Part shown: one piece after another, positions 1 through 7,955 of the stretch
Position numbering within the stretch: the first letter of the stretch is position 1
Layout: every line of letters starts with the position of its first letter
Source: an uncultured Eubacteriales bacterium
GTDB taxonomy: Bacteria; Bacillota; Clostridia; Oscillospirales; Oscillospiraceae
Assembly (NCBI GenBank): GCA_900551995.1
Contig: URXW01000028.1
Coordinates: 1-26,051, forward strand
DNA length: 26,051 nucleotides
Direction of reading: 5' to 3'
Made by a program: the position numbers and the translations under genes
The notes under the pieces: generated by a model
The model's database searches: none
The model's input: only the letters and a program-made list of their open reading frames with translations
What the model was told of the DNA's origin: nothing

Positions 1-6
1 TGGTAA
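1..6 (+). CDS. rpsH: Last codon and stop of 30S ribosomal protein S8 (partial)
   Basis: The window opens with TGG TAA directly before the rplF ribosome-binding site. S8 precedes L6 in spc operons and its C-terminus usually ends in tryptophan, so these six bases fit the end of rpsH. The identification rests only on that final residue and on operon order. Confidence 0.45.
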   Translation, partial: W

Positions 7-21
7 GGAGGTATTTGAACA

Positions 22-567
22 ATGTCGAGAATTGGTAGAATGCCCATTACCGTCCCCGCCGGTGTGGAAGTCACCATCGCGGAGAACAATGTTGTCACCG
101 TCAAGGGTCCCAAGGGTACTCTGGTGCAGGCTCTGCGCCCCGAGATGATCCTGGAGCAGGAAGGCAACACCATCCACGTCAAGCGTCCTTCCGACGACAA
201 GCTGCACTGCGCGCTGCACGGCATGACCCGTGCCCTGCTGCACAACATGGTCGTCGGTGTGAGCGAAGGCTTCAAGAAGGAGCTGGAGATCAACGGCGTC
301 GGCTACCGTGCCGCCAAGGAGGGCAACGAGCTGGTCATGAACCTCGGTTACTCCCATCCCGTGAAGATGGCGGAGATCGACGGTATCACCATCGAAGTGC
401 CCGGCCCCAACAAGGTCGTGATCTCCGGTCCCGACAAGCAGAAGGTGGGTCAGTTCGCGGCGGAAGTCCGCGAGAAGCGTCCTCCCGAGCCTTATAAGGG
501 CAAGGGCATCAAGTATGTCGATGAAGTCATCCGCCGCAAGGTCGGTAAGACCGGCGCGAAGAAGTAA
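22..567 (+). CDS. rplF: 50S ribosomal protein L6
   Basis: L6 is a large-subunit protein that binds 23S rRNA helix 97 near the factor-binding centre. The 181-residue product has the usual length and the typical start MSRIGRMPI. It also carries the L6 signature in the second half, with GPDKQKVGQFAAEVR followed by the RPPEPYKGKGI loop. AAGGAGG lies about nine bases before the ATG, which fixes the start. The gene sits in the spc operon between rpsH and rplR, with a 14-base gap to rplR. Codon use is strongly biased, as expected of a highly expressed gene. Identification is certain from sequence and context. Confidence 0.98.
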   Translation: MSRIGRMPITVPAGVEVTIAENNVVTVKGPKGTLVQALRPEMILEQEGNTIHVKRPSDDKLHCALHGMTRALLHNMVVGVSEGFKKELEINGVGYRAAKEGNELVMNLGYSHPVKMAEIDGITIEVPGPNKVVISGPDKQKVGQFAAEVREKRPPEPYKGKGIKYVDEVIRRKVGKTGAKK

Positions 568-581
568 GGAGGTGTGCCGAT

Positions 582-941
582 ATGATTAAAAGACCCGATA
601 CCAACGCGCAGCGTCTGAAGAGACATAAGAGAGTCCGTGCGAAGCTGTCCGGCACTCCTGAGCGTCCCCGTCTGAACGTTTTCCGCAGCGAGAAGAACAT
701 CTATGCACAGGTCATCGACGATGTGGCCGGCAACACCCTGGTTTCCGCTTCCTCTCTGGATAAGGAGATCGAGGGCAACGGCGGCAACAAGGCCGCTGCT
801 CGCGCCGTGGGCAAGCTGATCGCCGAACGCTGCAAGGCGAAGGGCATCGATACCGTCGTGTTTGACCGCGGCGGCTACCTGTATCACGGCCGCGTGGCCG
901 AGCTGGCTGAGGGTGCCCGCGAGGGCGGCCTGGAATTCTAA
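582..941 (+). CDS. rplR: 50S ribosomal protein L18
   Basis: L18 binds 5S rRNA together with L5 and attaches it to the central protuberance of the large subunit. The 119-residue product shows the family pattern: a basic N-terminus rich in Arg and Lys, then RPRLNVFRSEKNIYAQVIDD, and the C-terminal block with FDRGGYLYHGRV followed by LAEGAREGGLEF. AAGGAGGTG lies ahead of the ATG. It follows rplF and precedes rpsE in standard spc order and is presumably co-transcribed with both. Confidence 0.98.
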   Translation: MIKRPDTNAQRLKRHKRVRAKLSGTPERPRLNVFRSEKNIYAQVIDDVAGNTLVSASSLDKEIEGNGGNKAAARAVGKLIAERCKAKGIDTVVFDRGGYLYHGRVAELAEGAREGGLEF

Positions 942-958
942 GGAAGGAGGACTTATCA

Positions 959-1459
959 ATGGCAAGATTTGAAAGAGAGCAGAGCGAGTACATTGAGAGA
1001 GTAGTCGCTACCAATCGCGTATCCAAGACCGTTAAGGGTGGTCGAGTCATGAAGTTCTCCGCCCTGATGGTCGTCGGTGACGGCAAGGGCAAGGTCGGCT
1101 TCGGTCTGGGTAAGGCCGCCGAGGTGCCCGAGGCTATCCGCAAGGGCATCGAGGACGCCAAGAAGAACATGATCACCATTTCCCTGTCCGGCAGCACCAT
1201 CCCCCACGAGATCATCGGCGAGGCCGGTGCAGGCCGCGTGCTGATGAAGCCCGCAGCTCCCGGTACCGGCGTGATCGCCGGCGGCCCCGTGCGTATCATC
1301 ATGGAAGCTGCCGGTATCAAGGACATCCGTACCAAGTGCCTGCGCTCCAACACCGCCGTCAACGTGGTGGCAGCCACCTTTGAGGGTCTGAAGGCCCTGC
1401 GTACCCCGGAAGAGGTCGCCCGCACCCGCGGCAAGAGCGTGGACGAGATCGTGGGTTAA
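959..1459 (+). CDS. rpsE: 30S ribosomal protein S5
   Basis: S5 belongs to the small subunit, contacts S4 and S8, and contributes to decoding accuracy and mRNA unwinding at the entry channel. The 166-residue product has the N-terminal double-stranded-RNA-binding fold (residues about 10-75, with VGDGKGKVGFGLGKA) and the C-terminal domain with the GTGVIAGGPVR segment. The start follows AAGGAGGAC. S5 changes that cause spectinomycin resistance map to the N-terminal loop around residue 20-30. Here that loop reads RVSKTVKGGRV, which looks like the normal form. Confidence 0.98.
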   Translation: MARFEREQSEYIERVVATNRVSKTVKGGRVMKFSALMVVGDGKGKVGFGLGKAAEVPEAIRKGIEDAKKNMITISLSGSTIPHEIIGEAGAGRVLMKPAAPGTGVIAGGPVRIIMEAAGIKDIRTKCLRSNTAVNVVAATFEGLKALRTPEEVARTRGKSVDEIVG

Positions 1460-1472
1460 GGAGGGACTGAAC

Positions 1473-1652
1473 ATGGCTAATCTGAAGATCCAGCTCGTAA
1501 AGAGCCTCAACGGCAGACTGGAAAAGCACATTGCTACTGCCAACTCCCTCGGTCTGCGTAAGATCGGTGATACCACCGTACAGCCCGACAACGCCCAGAC
1601 CCGCGGCAAGGTCGCCAAGATCGGCTACCTGCTGAAGGTCACTGAAGAATAA
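1473..1652 (+). CDS. rpmD: 50S ribosomal protein L30
   Basis: This short gene encodes 59 residues beginning MANLKIQLVKSLNGR and ending GYLLKVTEE. It matches the bacterial short form of L30, including the central LGLRKIGDT segment and the conserved DN before the second half. L30 sits on the large-subunit surface near 5S rRNA and L7/L12. GGAGGG lies about seven bases before the ATG. It lies 13 bases after rpsE and 14 bases before rplO, the standard spc order rpsE-rpmD-rplO. Confidence 0.96.
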   Translation: MANLKIQLVKSLNGRLEKHIATANSLGLRKIGDTTVQPDNAQTRGKVAKIGYLLKVTEE

Positions 1653-1666
1653 GGAGGTGCGAGAGC

Positions 1667-2107
1667 ATGAAACTGAATGAACTGTCTCCCGCAGCCGGCT
1701 CCGTTAAGGAAGCCTACCGCAAGGGCCGTGGTCACGGCTCCGGCAACGGCAAGACCGCAGGTCGCGGCCACAAGGGTCAGAAGGCCCGTTCCGGCGGCGG
1801 CACCCGCATCGGCTTTGAAGGCGGTCAGATGCCTCTGGCTCGCCGCATTCCCAAGCGCGGGTTCAACAACATCTTTGCCAAACCCCTGGAGATCATCAAT
1901 CTGAGTGCCCTCAACAAGTTTGAGGACGGCGAGATCGTCACCGCTGAAGCCCTGCTTGCGAAGGGTATCCTGAGCAAGTGCGAGTACGGCTACAAGGTCC
2001 TTGGCAACGGAAAGGTTACCAAGAAGGTGACCGTGCAGGCCGCTGCTTTTTCCGAGGCTGCTAAGGGAGCGATCGAAGCAGCCGGCGGAAAGGCAGAGGT
2101 GATCTAA
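1667..2107 (+). CDS. rplO: 50S ribosomal protein L15
   Basis: L15 is a late-assembling large-subunit protein with an extended glycine- and lysine-rich N-terminal arm. The 146-residue product begins MKLNELSPAAGS, has the basic Gly-rich stretch at about residues 20-50 (GRGHKGQKARSGGG), and then the globular half including GFEGGQMPLARRIPKRGF. AAGGAGGTG precedes the ATG. The stop codon directly abuts the GTG start of secY, so the two are probably translationally coupled. Confidence 0.98.
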   Translation: MKLNELSPAAGSVKEAYRKGRGHGSGNGKTAGRGHKGQKARSGGGTRIGFEGGQMPLARRIPKRGFNNIFAKPLEIINLSALNKFEDGEIVTAEALLAKGILSKCEYGYKVLGNGKVTKKVTVQAAAFSEAAKGAIEAAGGKAEVI

Positions 2108-3391
2108 GTGATCCAGACGATCAAAAAAGCGTGGGCGATCCCTGAGCTTCGGAAGAAGATCGTCTTTACCGCTCTGATCCTGCTGATTTTCCGTATCGGC
2201 AACGCGATCCCCGTGCCCTATGTGGACACCGGCCTGTTGAGCACCTACCTCCAGCAGATGAGCACCACGGTGCTGGGTCTGTACGACGTGATGTCCGGTG
2301 GTGCCTTCGCCAGTGCTACGGTGTTCGCACTGGGCGTCCAGCCCTATATCAACAGCTCCATCATCATCCAGCTCCTCACCATCGCCATTCCTCCTCTGGA
2401 GCGTCTGGCACGTGAGGGCGGTGAGGAGGGCAAGAAGAAGATCCAGTCCATCACCCGTTACGCAACGGTGGCTATCGCCATCCTGCAGGGTTGGGGCTAC
2501 TATGCGCTGATGAAGAACGCAAACATCCTCACCAACACCGGTGTGTGGGCGGCTCTCGTCATCATCATCTCCTTCATCGCCGGTTCCTCCTTCGTGATGT
2601 GGATGGGCGAGCAGATCACCGAATTCGGTATCGGCAACGGTATTTCCATCATCCTGTTCGCGGGTATTTTGTCCCGCGTGCCCAGCATGGTGTCCTCCAT
2701 GAGCATCTCCCTGAAGTCCGGGGCGATGCAGTGGTGGCACGCGGTGCTGGTGGTCATCGGCATCCTGGCTCTGATCGTTCTGATCACGTGGGTCAACGGC
2801 GCGGAGCGTCGTATCCCCGTGCAGTACGCCAAGCGTCAGGTGGGTCGTAAGATGTACGGCGGTCAGGCATCCACCCTCCCCATGAAGGTGAATATGTCCG
2901 GCGTTCTGCCCATCATCTTTGCCCAGTCCATCGCCATGATCATCCCCACGGTGGCGGCATTCCTGCCCGCACCCGAGGAGGGCACCTTTGCCTACAGTCT
3001 GGTGCACGCCGTTGACAGCAAGAGTGTGCTGTACATGATCTTCTACTTCCTGATGATCATTGCCTTCAGCTACTTCTACGCTACCATTCAGTTCAACCCC
3101 GTTGAGATCTCCAACAACCTGAAGAAGAACGGCGGCTTTATCCCCGGCTTCCGTCCCGGCAAGCCCACCGCTGACTTCATCAAGAAGGTGCTCAACAAGG
3201 TGACGATGTTCGGTGCCATCTATCTGGGCGTCGTGGCCATCCTGCCTCTGTTGATCGGTAAGATCGTGAACGTGGCGTCTCTGTCCATCGGCGGCACCTC
3301 CGTCATCATCGTGGTCGGTGTTGCGCTGGAGACCGTACAGGCTCTGGAATCCCAGATGCTGATGCGTCAGTACAAGGGCTTCCTCGAATAA
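2108..3391 (+). CDS. secY: Preprotein translocase subunit SecY
   Basis: SecY is the membrane pore of the Sec translocon and exports unfolded preproteins driven by SecA. The 427-residue product starts at GTG immediately after the rplO stop. AGAGGTGA, inside the end of rplO, serves as ribosome-binding site. The sequence shows the family features: the amphipathic start IPELRKKI, about ten hydrophobic membrane segments, the plug-region glycines after the first segment, FGIGNGISIILF around residue 172, and the cytosolic loop with RRIPVQYAKRQVGRKMYGG. It sits between rplO and adk as in most Firmicutes. Its partners secG and secA lie later in this same window, so three core Sec genes fall within 16 kb. 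Confidence 0.98.
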   Translation: MIQTIKKAWAIPELRKKIVFTALILLIFRIGNAIPVPYVDTGLLSTYLQQMSTTVLGLYDVMSGGAFASATVFALGVQPYINSSIIIQLLTIAIPPLERLAREGGEEGKKKIQSITRYATVAIAILQGWGYYALMKNANILTNTGVWAALVIIISFIAGSSFVMWMGEQITEFGIGNGISIILFAGILSRVPSMVSSMSISLKSGAMQWWHAVLVVIGILALIVLITWVNGAERRIPVQYAKRQVGRKMYGGQASTLPMKVNMSGVLPIIFAQSIAMIIPTVAAFLPAPEEGTFAYSLVHAVDSKSVLYMIFYFLMIIAFSYFYATIQFNPVEISNNLKKNGGFIPGFRPGKPTADFIKKVLNKVTMFGAIYLGVVAILPLLIGKIVNVASLSIGGTSVIIVVGVALETVQALESQMLMRQYKGFLE

Positions 3392-3404
3392 TTGAGGTAT
3401 TATA

Positions 3405-4043
3405 ATGAAACTGATCCTTTTAGGTGCTCCGGGTGCCGGGAAGGGTACCCAAGCAGACATCATCAAAAAGAAGCTGAACATCCCCACCATCTCCACCGGC
3501 AACATCCTGCGGGCGGCTGTGAAGAACGGCACCCCCACGGGTCTGAAGGCGAAGGAGTTCATGGATGCGGGCAAGCTGGTGCCCGATGAGGTCATCATCG
3601 GCATTATCAACGAGCGTCTGCAGGAGCCTGACTGCGCCAACGGCTACATCCTGGACGGCGTGCCCCGCACCATCGCCCAGGCGGAGGCTCTGGAGCAGGC
3701 GGGTATCAGGTTCGACGCTGTGGTCGCCATCGAGATCCCCGATGAGAAGATCATCGCCCGGATGGGCGGCCGCCGTGTCTGCGAAAGCTGCGGTGCCAGC
3801 TATCATGTCGTGAATATCCCCCCGAAAAAAGAGGGTATCTGCGACGTGTGCGGCGGCGCGCTGAAGCAGCGCAAGGATGATGACCCCGCGACGGTCAAGG
3901 ATCGTCTGGCGGTCTATCATAAGGAGACGGAACCCCTCAAGGGCTTCTATGAGGCGAGAGGCGTTCTGAAAACCGTGGACGACCAGCCCACTGTGGAGGG
4001 CACGACACGGGAGATCCTGCGGGTGCTTGGAGTGACCGAATGA
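3405..4043 (+). CDS. adk: Adenylate kinase (zinc-LID type)
   Basis: Adk interconverts ATP plus AMP and two ADP in the cytoplasm. The 212-residue product has the P-loop GAPGAGKGT (residues 7-15), the AMP-binding STGN around residues 30-33, and a LID domain with four cysteines (126, 129, 146 and 149) in two CxxC pairs. Those pairs bind structural zinc in Gram-positive enzymes. The motif usually written DGFPRT reads DGVPRT at residues 84-89, a substitution in a normally conserved phenylalanine. GAGGT precedes the ATG. The stop overlaps the map start by four bases (ATGA), so translation is probably coupled. Confidence 0.98.
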   Translation: MKLILLGAPGAGKGTQADIIKKKLNIPTISTGNILRAAVKNGTPTGLKAKEFMDAGKLVPDEVIIGIINERLQEPDCANGYILDGVPRTIAQAEALEQAGIRFDAVVAIEIPDEKIIARMGGRRVCESCGASYHVVNIPPKKEGICDVCGGALKQRKDDDPATVKDRLAVYHKETEPLKGFYEARGVLKTVDDQPTVEGTTREILRVLGVTE

Positions 4044-4801
4044 TCACGCTCAAGTCCCCCCATGAGATCGAGCTGATGCGCCGGGCGGGCAAAATTACCG
4101 CGGCAGCCCGTGCTGTGGCACGGGATATGGTAAAACCCGGCGTTACCACCGCTCAGATCGACAAAGCAGTGTTCCAGTTCATTAAGGAGCAGGGTGCGAT
4201 CCCCTCCTTCCTGCACTACAACGGCTATCCCGCCAGCGTGTGCGTCTCCGTCAACGACGAGATCATCCACGGCATACCCGGCAAACGGGTCTTGCAGGAG
4301 GGCGACATCGTCAGCGTGGACGTGGGTGCGTTCATCGGCGGATTCCACGGTGACTGCGCCGGCACCTACCCCTGCGGGCAGGTGTCCGACGAGGCGTTGC
4401 GGCTGATCCGGGTGACGCAGCAGAGCTTCTTCGAGGGCATAAAGTATGCCAGAGAGGGCTACCGGCTGTCGGACATCTCCGCCGCTGTGCAGGCGTATGT
4501 GGAGGCAAACGGCTTCAGCGTCGTCCGGGAATATGTCGGTCACGGCATCGGACGGCAGATGCACGAGGCTCCCGAGGTCCCCAACTACGGCAAACCCGGT
4601 CACGGCCCCCGGCTTCTGCGGGGCATGACCATCGCCGTGGAGCCTATGGTCAACGGGGGGTCGGCAGCCATCAAGCAGATGCCCGATGGCTGGACGGTGA
4701 GAACCGCCGACGGGAAGAACGCCGCCCACTACGAAAACACCGTATTGATCACCGCCGGAGAGCCGGAGCTTCTGACGGATCCGGAGAAATCATTGGTGTG
4801 A
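4040..4801 (+). CDS. map: Methionine aminopeptidase, type I
   Basis: The enzyme removes the initiator methionine from nascent proteins using a two-metal centre. The 253-residue product carries all five expected metal ligands: D94 (VSVDVG), D105 (HGDCAGT), H168 (GHGIG), E201 (AVEPM) and E232 (YENTV). There is no N-terminal zinc-finger extension. It overlaps adk by ATGA, and the KOW-domain gene follows one base after its stop. The adk-map-infA arrangement is typical of Firmicutes. Confidence 0.97.
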   Translation: MITLKSPHEIELMRRAGKITAAARAVARDMVKPGVTTAQIDKAVFQFIKEQGAIPSFLHYNGYPASVCVSVNDEIIHGIPGKRVLQEGDIVSVDVGAFIGGFHGDCAGTYPCGQVSDEALRLIRVTQQSFFEGIKYAREGYRLSDISAAVQAYVEANGFSVVREYVGHGIGRQMHEAPEVPNYGKPGHGPRLLRGMTIAVEPMVNGGSAAIKQMPDGWTVRTADGKNAAHYENTVLITAGEPELLTDPEKSLV

Positions 4802-4802
4802 T

Positions 4803-5084
4803 ATGGACATTGTAAAGGCAAATATCGTAAAATCTACCGCTGGCAGGGATAAGGGAGAGATCTTCTTCGTCCTTGCGACGGAGGGGGACTTCCTCCTGCT
4901 GGCGGACGGAAAGCTTCGCCCCGTGGAACGCCCGAAGCGCAAACGGCGTAAGCACGTGGTGCTGCGGCGCGCCGACGGCGGCGAGCTGTCCAGAAGAATC
5001 AGAAGCAACGAATCAATCACAAATAGTGAGCTTCGTAAAGCCATAGCCGCAGTACGCGGCGGTGATCAAGATCAGGAGGGATAA
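4803..5084 (+). CDS. KOW-domain RNA-binding protein (L14E/L6E/L27E-like)
   Basis: A 93-residue protein lies between map and infA. Its N-terminal half (residues about 1-45) resembles a KOW/SH3-like barrel, with an alternating valine and glycine pattern including GRDKGEIFFVLATEGDFLLL. This is followed by a very basic patch RPKRKRRKHV and a charged C-terminal tail. Clostridia commonly carry such a gene at this position, annotated as a KOW-domain RNA-binding protein. The exact role is not established; a ribosome- or rRNA-related function is inferred from the fold and the operon. It starts one base after the map stop, with no clear Shine-Dalgarno site of its own, so it is probably coupled to map. 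Confidence 0.85.
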   Translation: MDIVKANIVKSTAGRDKGEIFFVLATEGDFLLLADGKLRPVERPKRKRRKHVVLRRADGGELSRRIRSNESITNSELRKAIAAVRGGDQDQEG

Positions 5085-5087
5085 CAC

Positions 5088-5306
5088 TTGGCAAAATCCG
5101 ACATGATCGAAGTGGAAGGCGTGGTTGTTGAATCACTGCCCAACACCACATTCCAAGTAGACATTGGAAATGGACACACGATCTTAGCGCATATTTCCGG
5201 AAAGCTCAGAATGAATTTCATCAGGATTCTGCCCGGCGACAAGGTGACAGTGGAAATGTCGCCTTACGATCTGACCCGCGGTCGGATCACCTGGCGCAGT
5301 AAGTAG
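5088..5306 (+). CDS. infA: Translation initiation factor IF-1
   Basis: IF-1 binds the ribosomal A site during initiation. The 72-residue OB-fold product shows the family sequence, including KSDMIEVEGVV, FQVDIGNGHTILAHISGK and DLTRGRITWR near the C-terminus. The start codon is TTG. It follows AGGAGGG by eight bases and gives the standard 72-residue length, whereas the first in-frame ATG would cut off the conserved MAKSD start. A TTG start in an otherwise strong operon may moderate its expression. Confidence 0.97.
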   Translation: MAKSDMIEVEGVVVESLPNTTFQVDIGNGHTILAHISGKLRMNFIRILPGDKVTVEMSPYDLTRGRITWRSK

Positions 5307-5319
5307 GAGGTTTATCAAA

Positions 5320-5433
5320 ATGAAAGTAAGACCGTCCGTGAAGCCCATGTGCGAGAAGTGCAAAGTGATCCGTCGTAAAGGCCGTGTCATGGTCATTTGC
5401 GAGAATCCTAAGCATAAGCAGAGACAGGGCTAA
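5320..5433 (+). CDS. rpmJ: 50S ribosomal protein L36 (zinc-ribbon form)
   Basis: This gene encodes only 37 residues, starting MKVRPSVKPMCEKC and ending KHKQRQG. The four zinc ligands C11, C14, C27 and H32 are present, so this is the zinc-binding form of L36. TAGGAGG lies ahead of the ATG. The position between infA and rpsM is the standard Firmicutes order. Confidence 0.97.
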   Translation: MKVRPSVKPMCEKCKVIRRKGRVMVICENPKHKQRQG

Positions 5434-5458
5434 GTAGAAAGTGGAGGTGCTCTAAATT

Positions 5459-5827
5459 ATGGCACGTATTGCCGGTATTGACCTGCCCAAGGATAAGCGA
5501 ATCGAAATCGGTTTGACTTATATCTATGGTATTGGAAGAAAGAGTGCTCAGGACATCCTGGCACAGACAGGCATCAACCCCGACACCCGCGTCAAGGATC
5601 TGACGGAGGCCGATGAGGCCAAGCTCCGTGAGGCCATTGACCACGGCTACATCGTCGAGGGTGATCTGCGTCGTCAGACCGCGCTTGACATCAAGCGTCT
5701 GACTGAAATCGGCTGCTATCGCGGCATGCGCCACCGTCGTGGCCTTCCCGTGCGCGGCCAGCGCAGCAAGACCAACGCACGCACCCGCAAAGGCCCCAAA
5801 AAGACCATCGCTAACAAGAAGAAGTAA
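5459..5827 (+). CDS. rpsM: 30S ribosomal protein S13
   Basis: S13 is in the small-subunit head and bridges to 23S rRNA and L5. The 122-residue product starts MARIAGIDLPKDKRIEIGL, has the helix-two-turn-helix portion with YIYGIGRKSAQDIL, and the C-terminal basic tail RGLPVRGQRSKTNARTRKG ending in lysines. GGAGGTG precedes the ATG. It follows rpmJ by 25 bases and leads into rpsK, as in the alpha operon. Confidence 0.98.
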   Translation: MARIAGIDLPKDKRIEIGLTYIYGIGRKSAQDILAQTGINPDTRVKDLTEADEAKLREAIDHGYIVEGDLRRQTALDIKRLTEIGCYRGMRHRRGLPVRGQRSKTNARTRKGPKKTIANKKK

Positions 5828-5845
5828 AGGAGGGAAGAATAGATC

Positions 5846-6244
5846 ATGGCTAACGTAAAGGGCAAGAAAGTCATCCGCCGCCGTCGCGAGAAGAAGAACA
5901 TCGAAAAGGGTCAGGTCCACATCCGTTCTTCCTTCAACAACACCATGGTGACCGTCACCGATGCTCAGGGCAACGCTCTGTCTTGGGCTTCCTCCGGTGG
6001 ACTCGGTTTCCGCGGCAGCAAGAAGTCCACTCCCTTCGCCGCCCAGAGTGCCGCTGAGACGGCTGCTAAGGCTGCTATGGAGCACGGACTGAAGACCGTC
6101 GAGGTCTTCGTGAAGGGTCCCGGTCAGGGACGTGAGGCGGCTATCCGCGCTTTGCAGGCAGTGGGTCTGGAAGTGACGATGATCAAGGACGTCACCCCCA
6201 TCCCCCACAACGGCTGCCGCCCCCCCAAGCGTCGTCGCGTGTAA
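5846..6244 (+). CDS. rpsK: 30S ribosomal protein S11
   Basis: S11 forms part of the platform next to the mRNA exit channel. The 132-residue product contains the family blocks FNNTMVTVTDAQGNALSW, FRGSKKSTPFAAQ and the C-terminal DVTPIPHNGCRPPKRRRV. The start ATG follows AAGGAGGGAAG with an AT-rich spacer. It lies between rpsM and rpsD in alpha-operon order. Confidence 0.98.
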   Translation: MANVKGKKVIRRRREKKNIEKGQVHIRSSFNNTMVTVTDAQGNALSWASSGGLGFRGSKKSTPFAAQSAAETAAKAAMEHGLKTVEVFVKGPGQGREAAIRALQAVGLEVTMIKDVTPIPHNGCRPPKRRRV

Positions 6245-6268
6245 TCGGAAGAAGGAGGATATTAAATC

Positions 6269-6871
6269 ATGGCTAAGAATATGCAGCCTATCGCCAAGCG
6301 TTGCAAGGCGTTGGGTATTTCTCCTACCGTCATGGGTTACTCCAAGAAGGAGACCAAGCGCAACCCCGGCGGCCAGATGAGAAAGAAAAAGAGCGAGTAC
6401 GCCATCCAGCTCAACGAGAAGCAGAAGGTCAAGTTCGTGTACGGTATTCTCGAGAAGCAGTTCCGCGCTTACTACGAGAAGGCCACCACTATGCCCGGTA
6501 AGACCGGCGAGAACCTGCTGTCTCTGGTGGAGCGTCGTCTGGACAACGTGGTGTACCGCTTGGGCTTCGCCATGACCCGCCGCGAGGCGCGTCAGCTGGT
6601 GAACCACGCCCACTTCACCGTGAATGGGCATAAGGTCAACATCCCCTCCTATCTGGTGCGTGTGGGCGATGTGATCGAGGTCAAGGAGGGCAGCCGCTCC
6701 TCCGTGGCGTTCAAACGCCTGACCGCCGAGGATGCCCCCATGGTCACCGTCCCCAAGTGGCTGGAGCGTGACAAGAACGCCCTGAAGGGCACCGTCGTCA
6801 CCCTGCCCGCTCGCGAGGACATCGACATGCCCATCGAGGAGCATCTGATCGTCGAGTTGTACTCCAAGTAA
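6269..6871 (+). CDS. rpsD: 30S ribosomal protein S4 (zinc-free form)
   Basis: S4 nucleates assembly of the small-subunit 5' domain and in many bacteria represses its own operon. The 200-residue product has the N-terminal S4 domain followed by the S4 RNA-binding motif (RRLDNVVYRLGFAMTRREAR, about residues 89-108). It contains only one cysteine (C12) where zinc-binding S4 proteins have four, so it is the zinc-free type. AAGGAGGA precedes the ATG. The gap to rpoA contains two small hairpins that could take part in autoregulation or processing, which is inference. Confidence 0.97.
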   Translation: MAKNMQPIAKRCKALGISPTVMGYSKKETKRNPGGQMRKKKSEYAIQLNEKQKVKFVYGILEKQFRAYYEKATTMPGKTGENLLSLVERRLDNVVYRLGFAMTRREARQLVNHAHFTVNGHKVNIPSYLVRVGDVIEVKEGSRSSVAFKRLTAEDAPMVTVPKWLERDKNALKGTVVTLPAREDIDMPIEEHLIVELYSK

Positions 6872-6955
6872 TAGGGTTCTGACCCTCACGAAGCACTGGA
6901 ATCAAATAGGGCGCGGTGGGTGCCGCGCCGCCAATAGAATGAAGGAGGGTACTGC
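6872..6955 (+). promoter_or_regulatory. Two short hairpins between rpsD and rpoA
   Basis: AGGGT-TCTG-ACCCT (6873-6886) and GGCGCGG-TGGGTG-CCGCGCC (6910-6929) form perfect stems of 5 and 7 base pairs. Neither has a downstream T-run, so they are not ordinary terminators. They may be mRNA processing or translational control elements ahead of rpoA. Confidence 0.4.
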
Positions 6956-7909
6956 ATGATCGAAATTGAGAAGCCCCAGATCGAGTGTATCGAAACACCC
7001 GGCGACGCTTCCTATGGAAAATATGTGATCGAACCCCTGGAGCGCGGATACGGAACGACCTTGGGTAATGCGCTGCGGCGCATCCTGCTGTCCAGTCTCC
7101 CCGGAACCGCTGCCACAAGCATTAAAATTGCCGGTGTGCAGCACGAGTTCTCCACCGTCCCCGGTGTGAAGGAGGATGTGACGGAGATCGTTCTGAACGT
7201 GAAAAATCTGCTGACGAAGCTGCACAGCGACACTGTGAAAACCGTCTTTATCGAGGCCGTCGGCCCCTGCGAAGTCACCGCTGGCGACATCAAGAGCGAC
7301 GGCGAGGTGGAGGTGCTCAATCCAGAGCTGCACATCGCCACGCTGGACGTCGGTGCCACGCTGAGCATGGAGATCACCCTGAGCCACGGCCGCGGCTACG
7401 TCTCTGCCGACAAGAATAAGGCGCAGCGTCCCGGTGTGATCGGTGTAATTCCCATCGACAGTATCTACACCCCCGTTTACAAGGTCAACTACACTGTGGA
7501 GAGCACCCGTGTGGGCGCATCCAGCGACTACGATAAGCTGACGCTGGAGGTCTGGACGGACACCACCATCGCCGCACGCGATGCGGTGTCTCTGGGTGCG
7601 AAGATCCTCTGTGACCATTTTGCCCTGTTCACCGACCTTAGCGACACGCTGGGCGACAAGTCCACCGTGGTGGAGAAGGCGCAGGATTCCAAGGACAAGA
7701 TGCTGGAGCTGACCATCGAGGAGCTGGATCTGTCCGTTCGCAGCTTCAACTGCCTCAAGCGTGCCAACATCAACACCGTCGAGGACTTGATCTCCAAGAC
7801 CGAGGACGAGATGATGAAGGTTCGCAACCTGGGACGCAAGTCCCTTGAGGAAGTCATCAACAAGCTGGCTATGATGGGTCTGTCCCTCGCCAGCGAAGAC
7901 AACAACTAA
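6956..7909 (+). CDS. rpoA: DNA-directed RNA polymerase subunit alpha
   Basis: The alpha subunit dimerises to start assembly of RNA polymerase, and its C-terminal domain contacts promoter UP elements and activators. The 317-residue product shows the N-terminal dimerisation domain (about residues 1-230, with PLERGYGTTLGNALRRILLS) and the C-terminal helix-hairpin-helix domain (about 245-310, with LDLSVRSFNCLKRANI and VRNLGRKSLEEV). AAGGAGGGT precedes the ATG. The subunits beta and beta' are encoded at the far end of this window. Confidence 0.98.
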   Translation: MIEIEKPQIECIETPGDASYGKYVIEPLERGYGTTLGNALRRILLSSLPGTAATSIKIAGVQHEFSTVPGVKEDVTEIVLNVKNLLTKLHSDTVKTVFIEAVGPCEVTAGDIKSDGEVEVLNPELHIATLDVGATLSMEITLSHGRGYVSADKNKAQRPGVIGVIPIDSIYTPVYKVNYTVESTRVGASSDYDKLTLEVWTDTTIAARDAVSLGAKILCDHFALFTDLSDTLGDKSTVVEKAQDSKDKMLELTIEELDLSVRSFNCLKRANINTVEDLISKTEDEMMKVRNLGRKSLEEVINKLAMMGLSLASEDNN

Positions 7910-7955
7910 CGATCCAGCGCGTACCGCGCCCGATCATAACAAGGAGGAAACTGAA

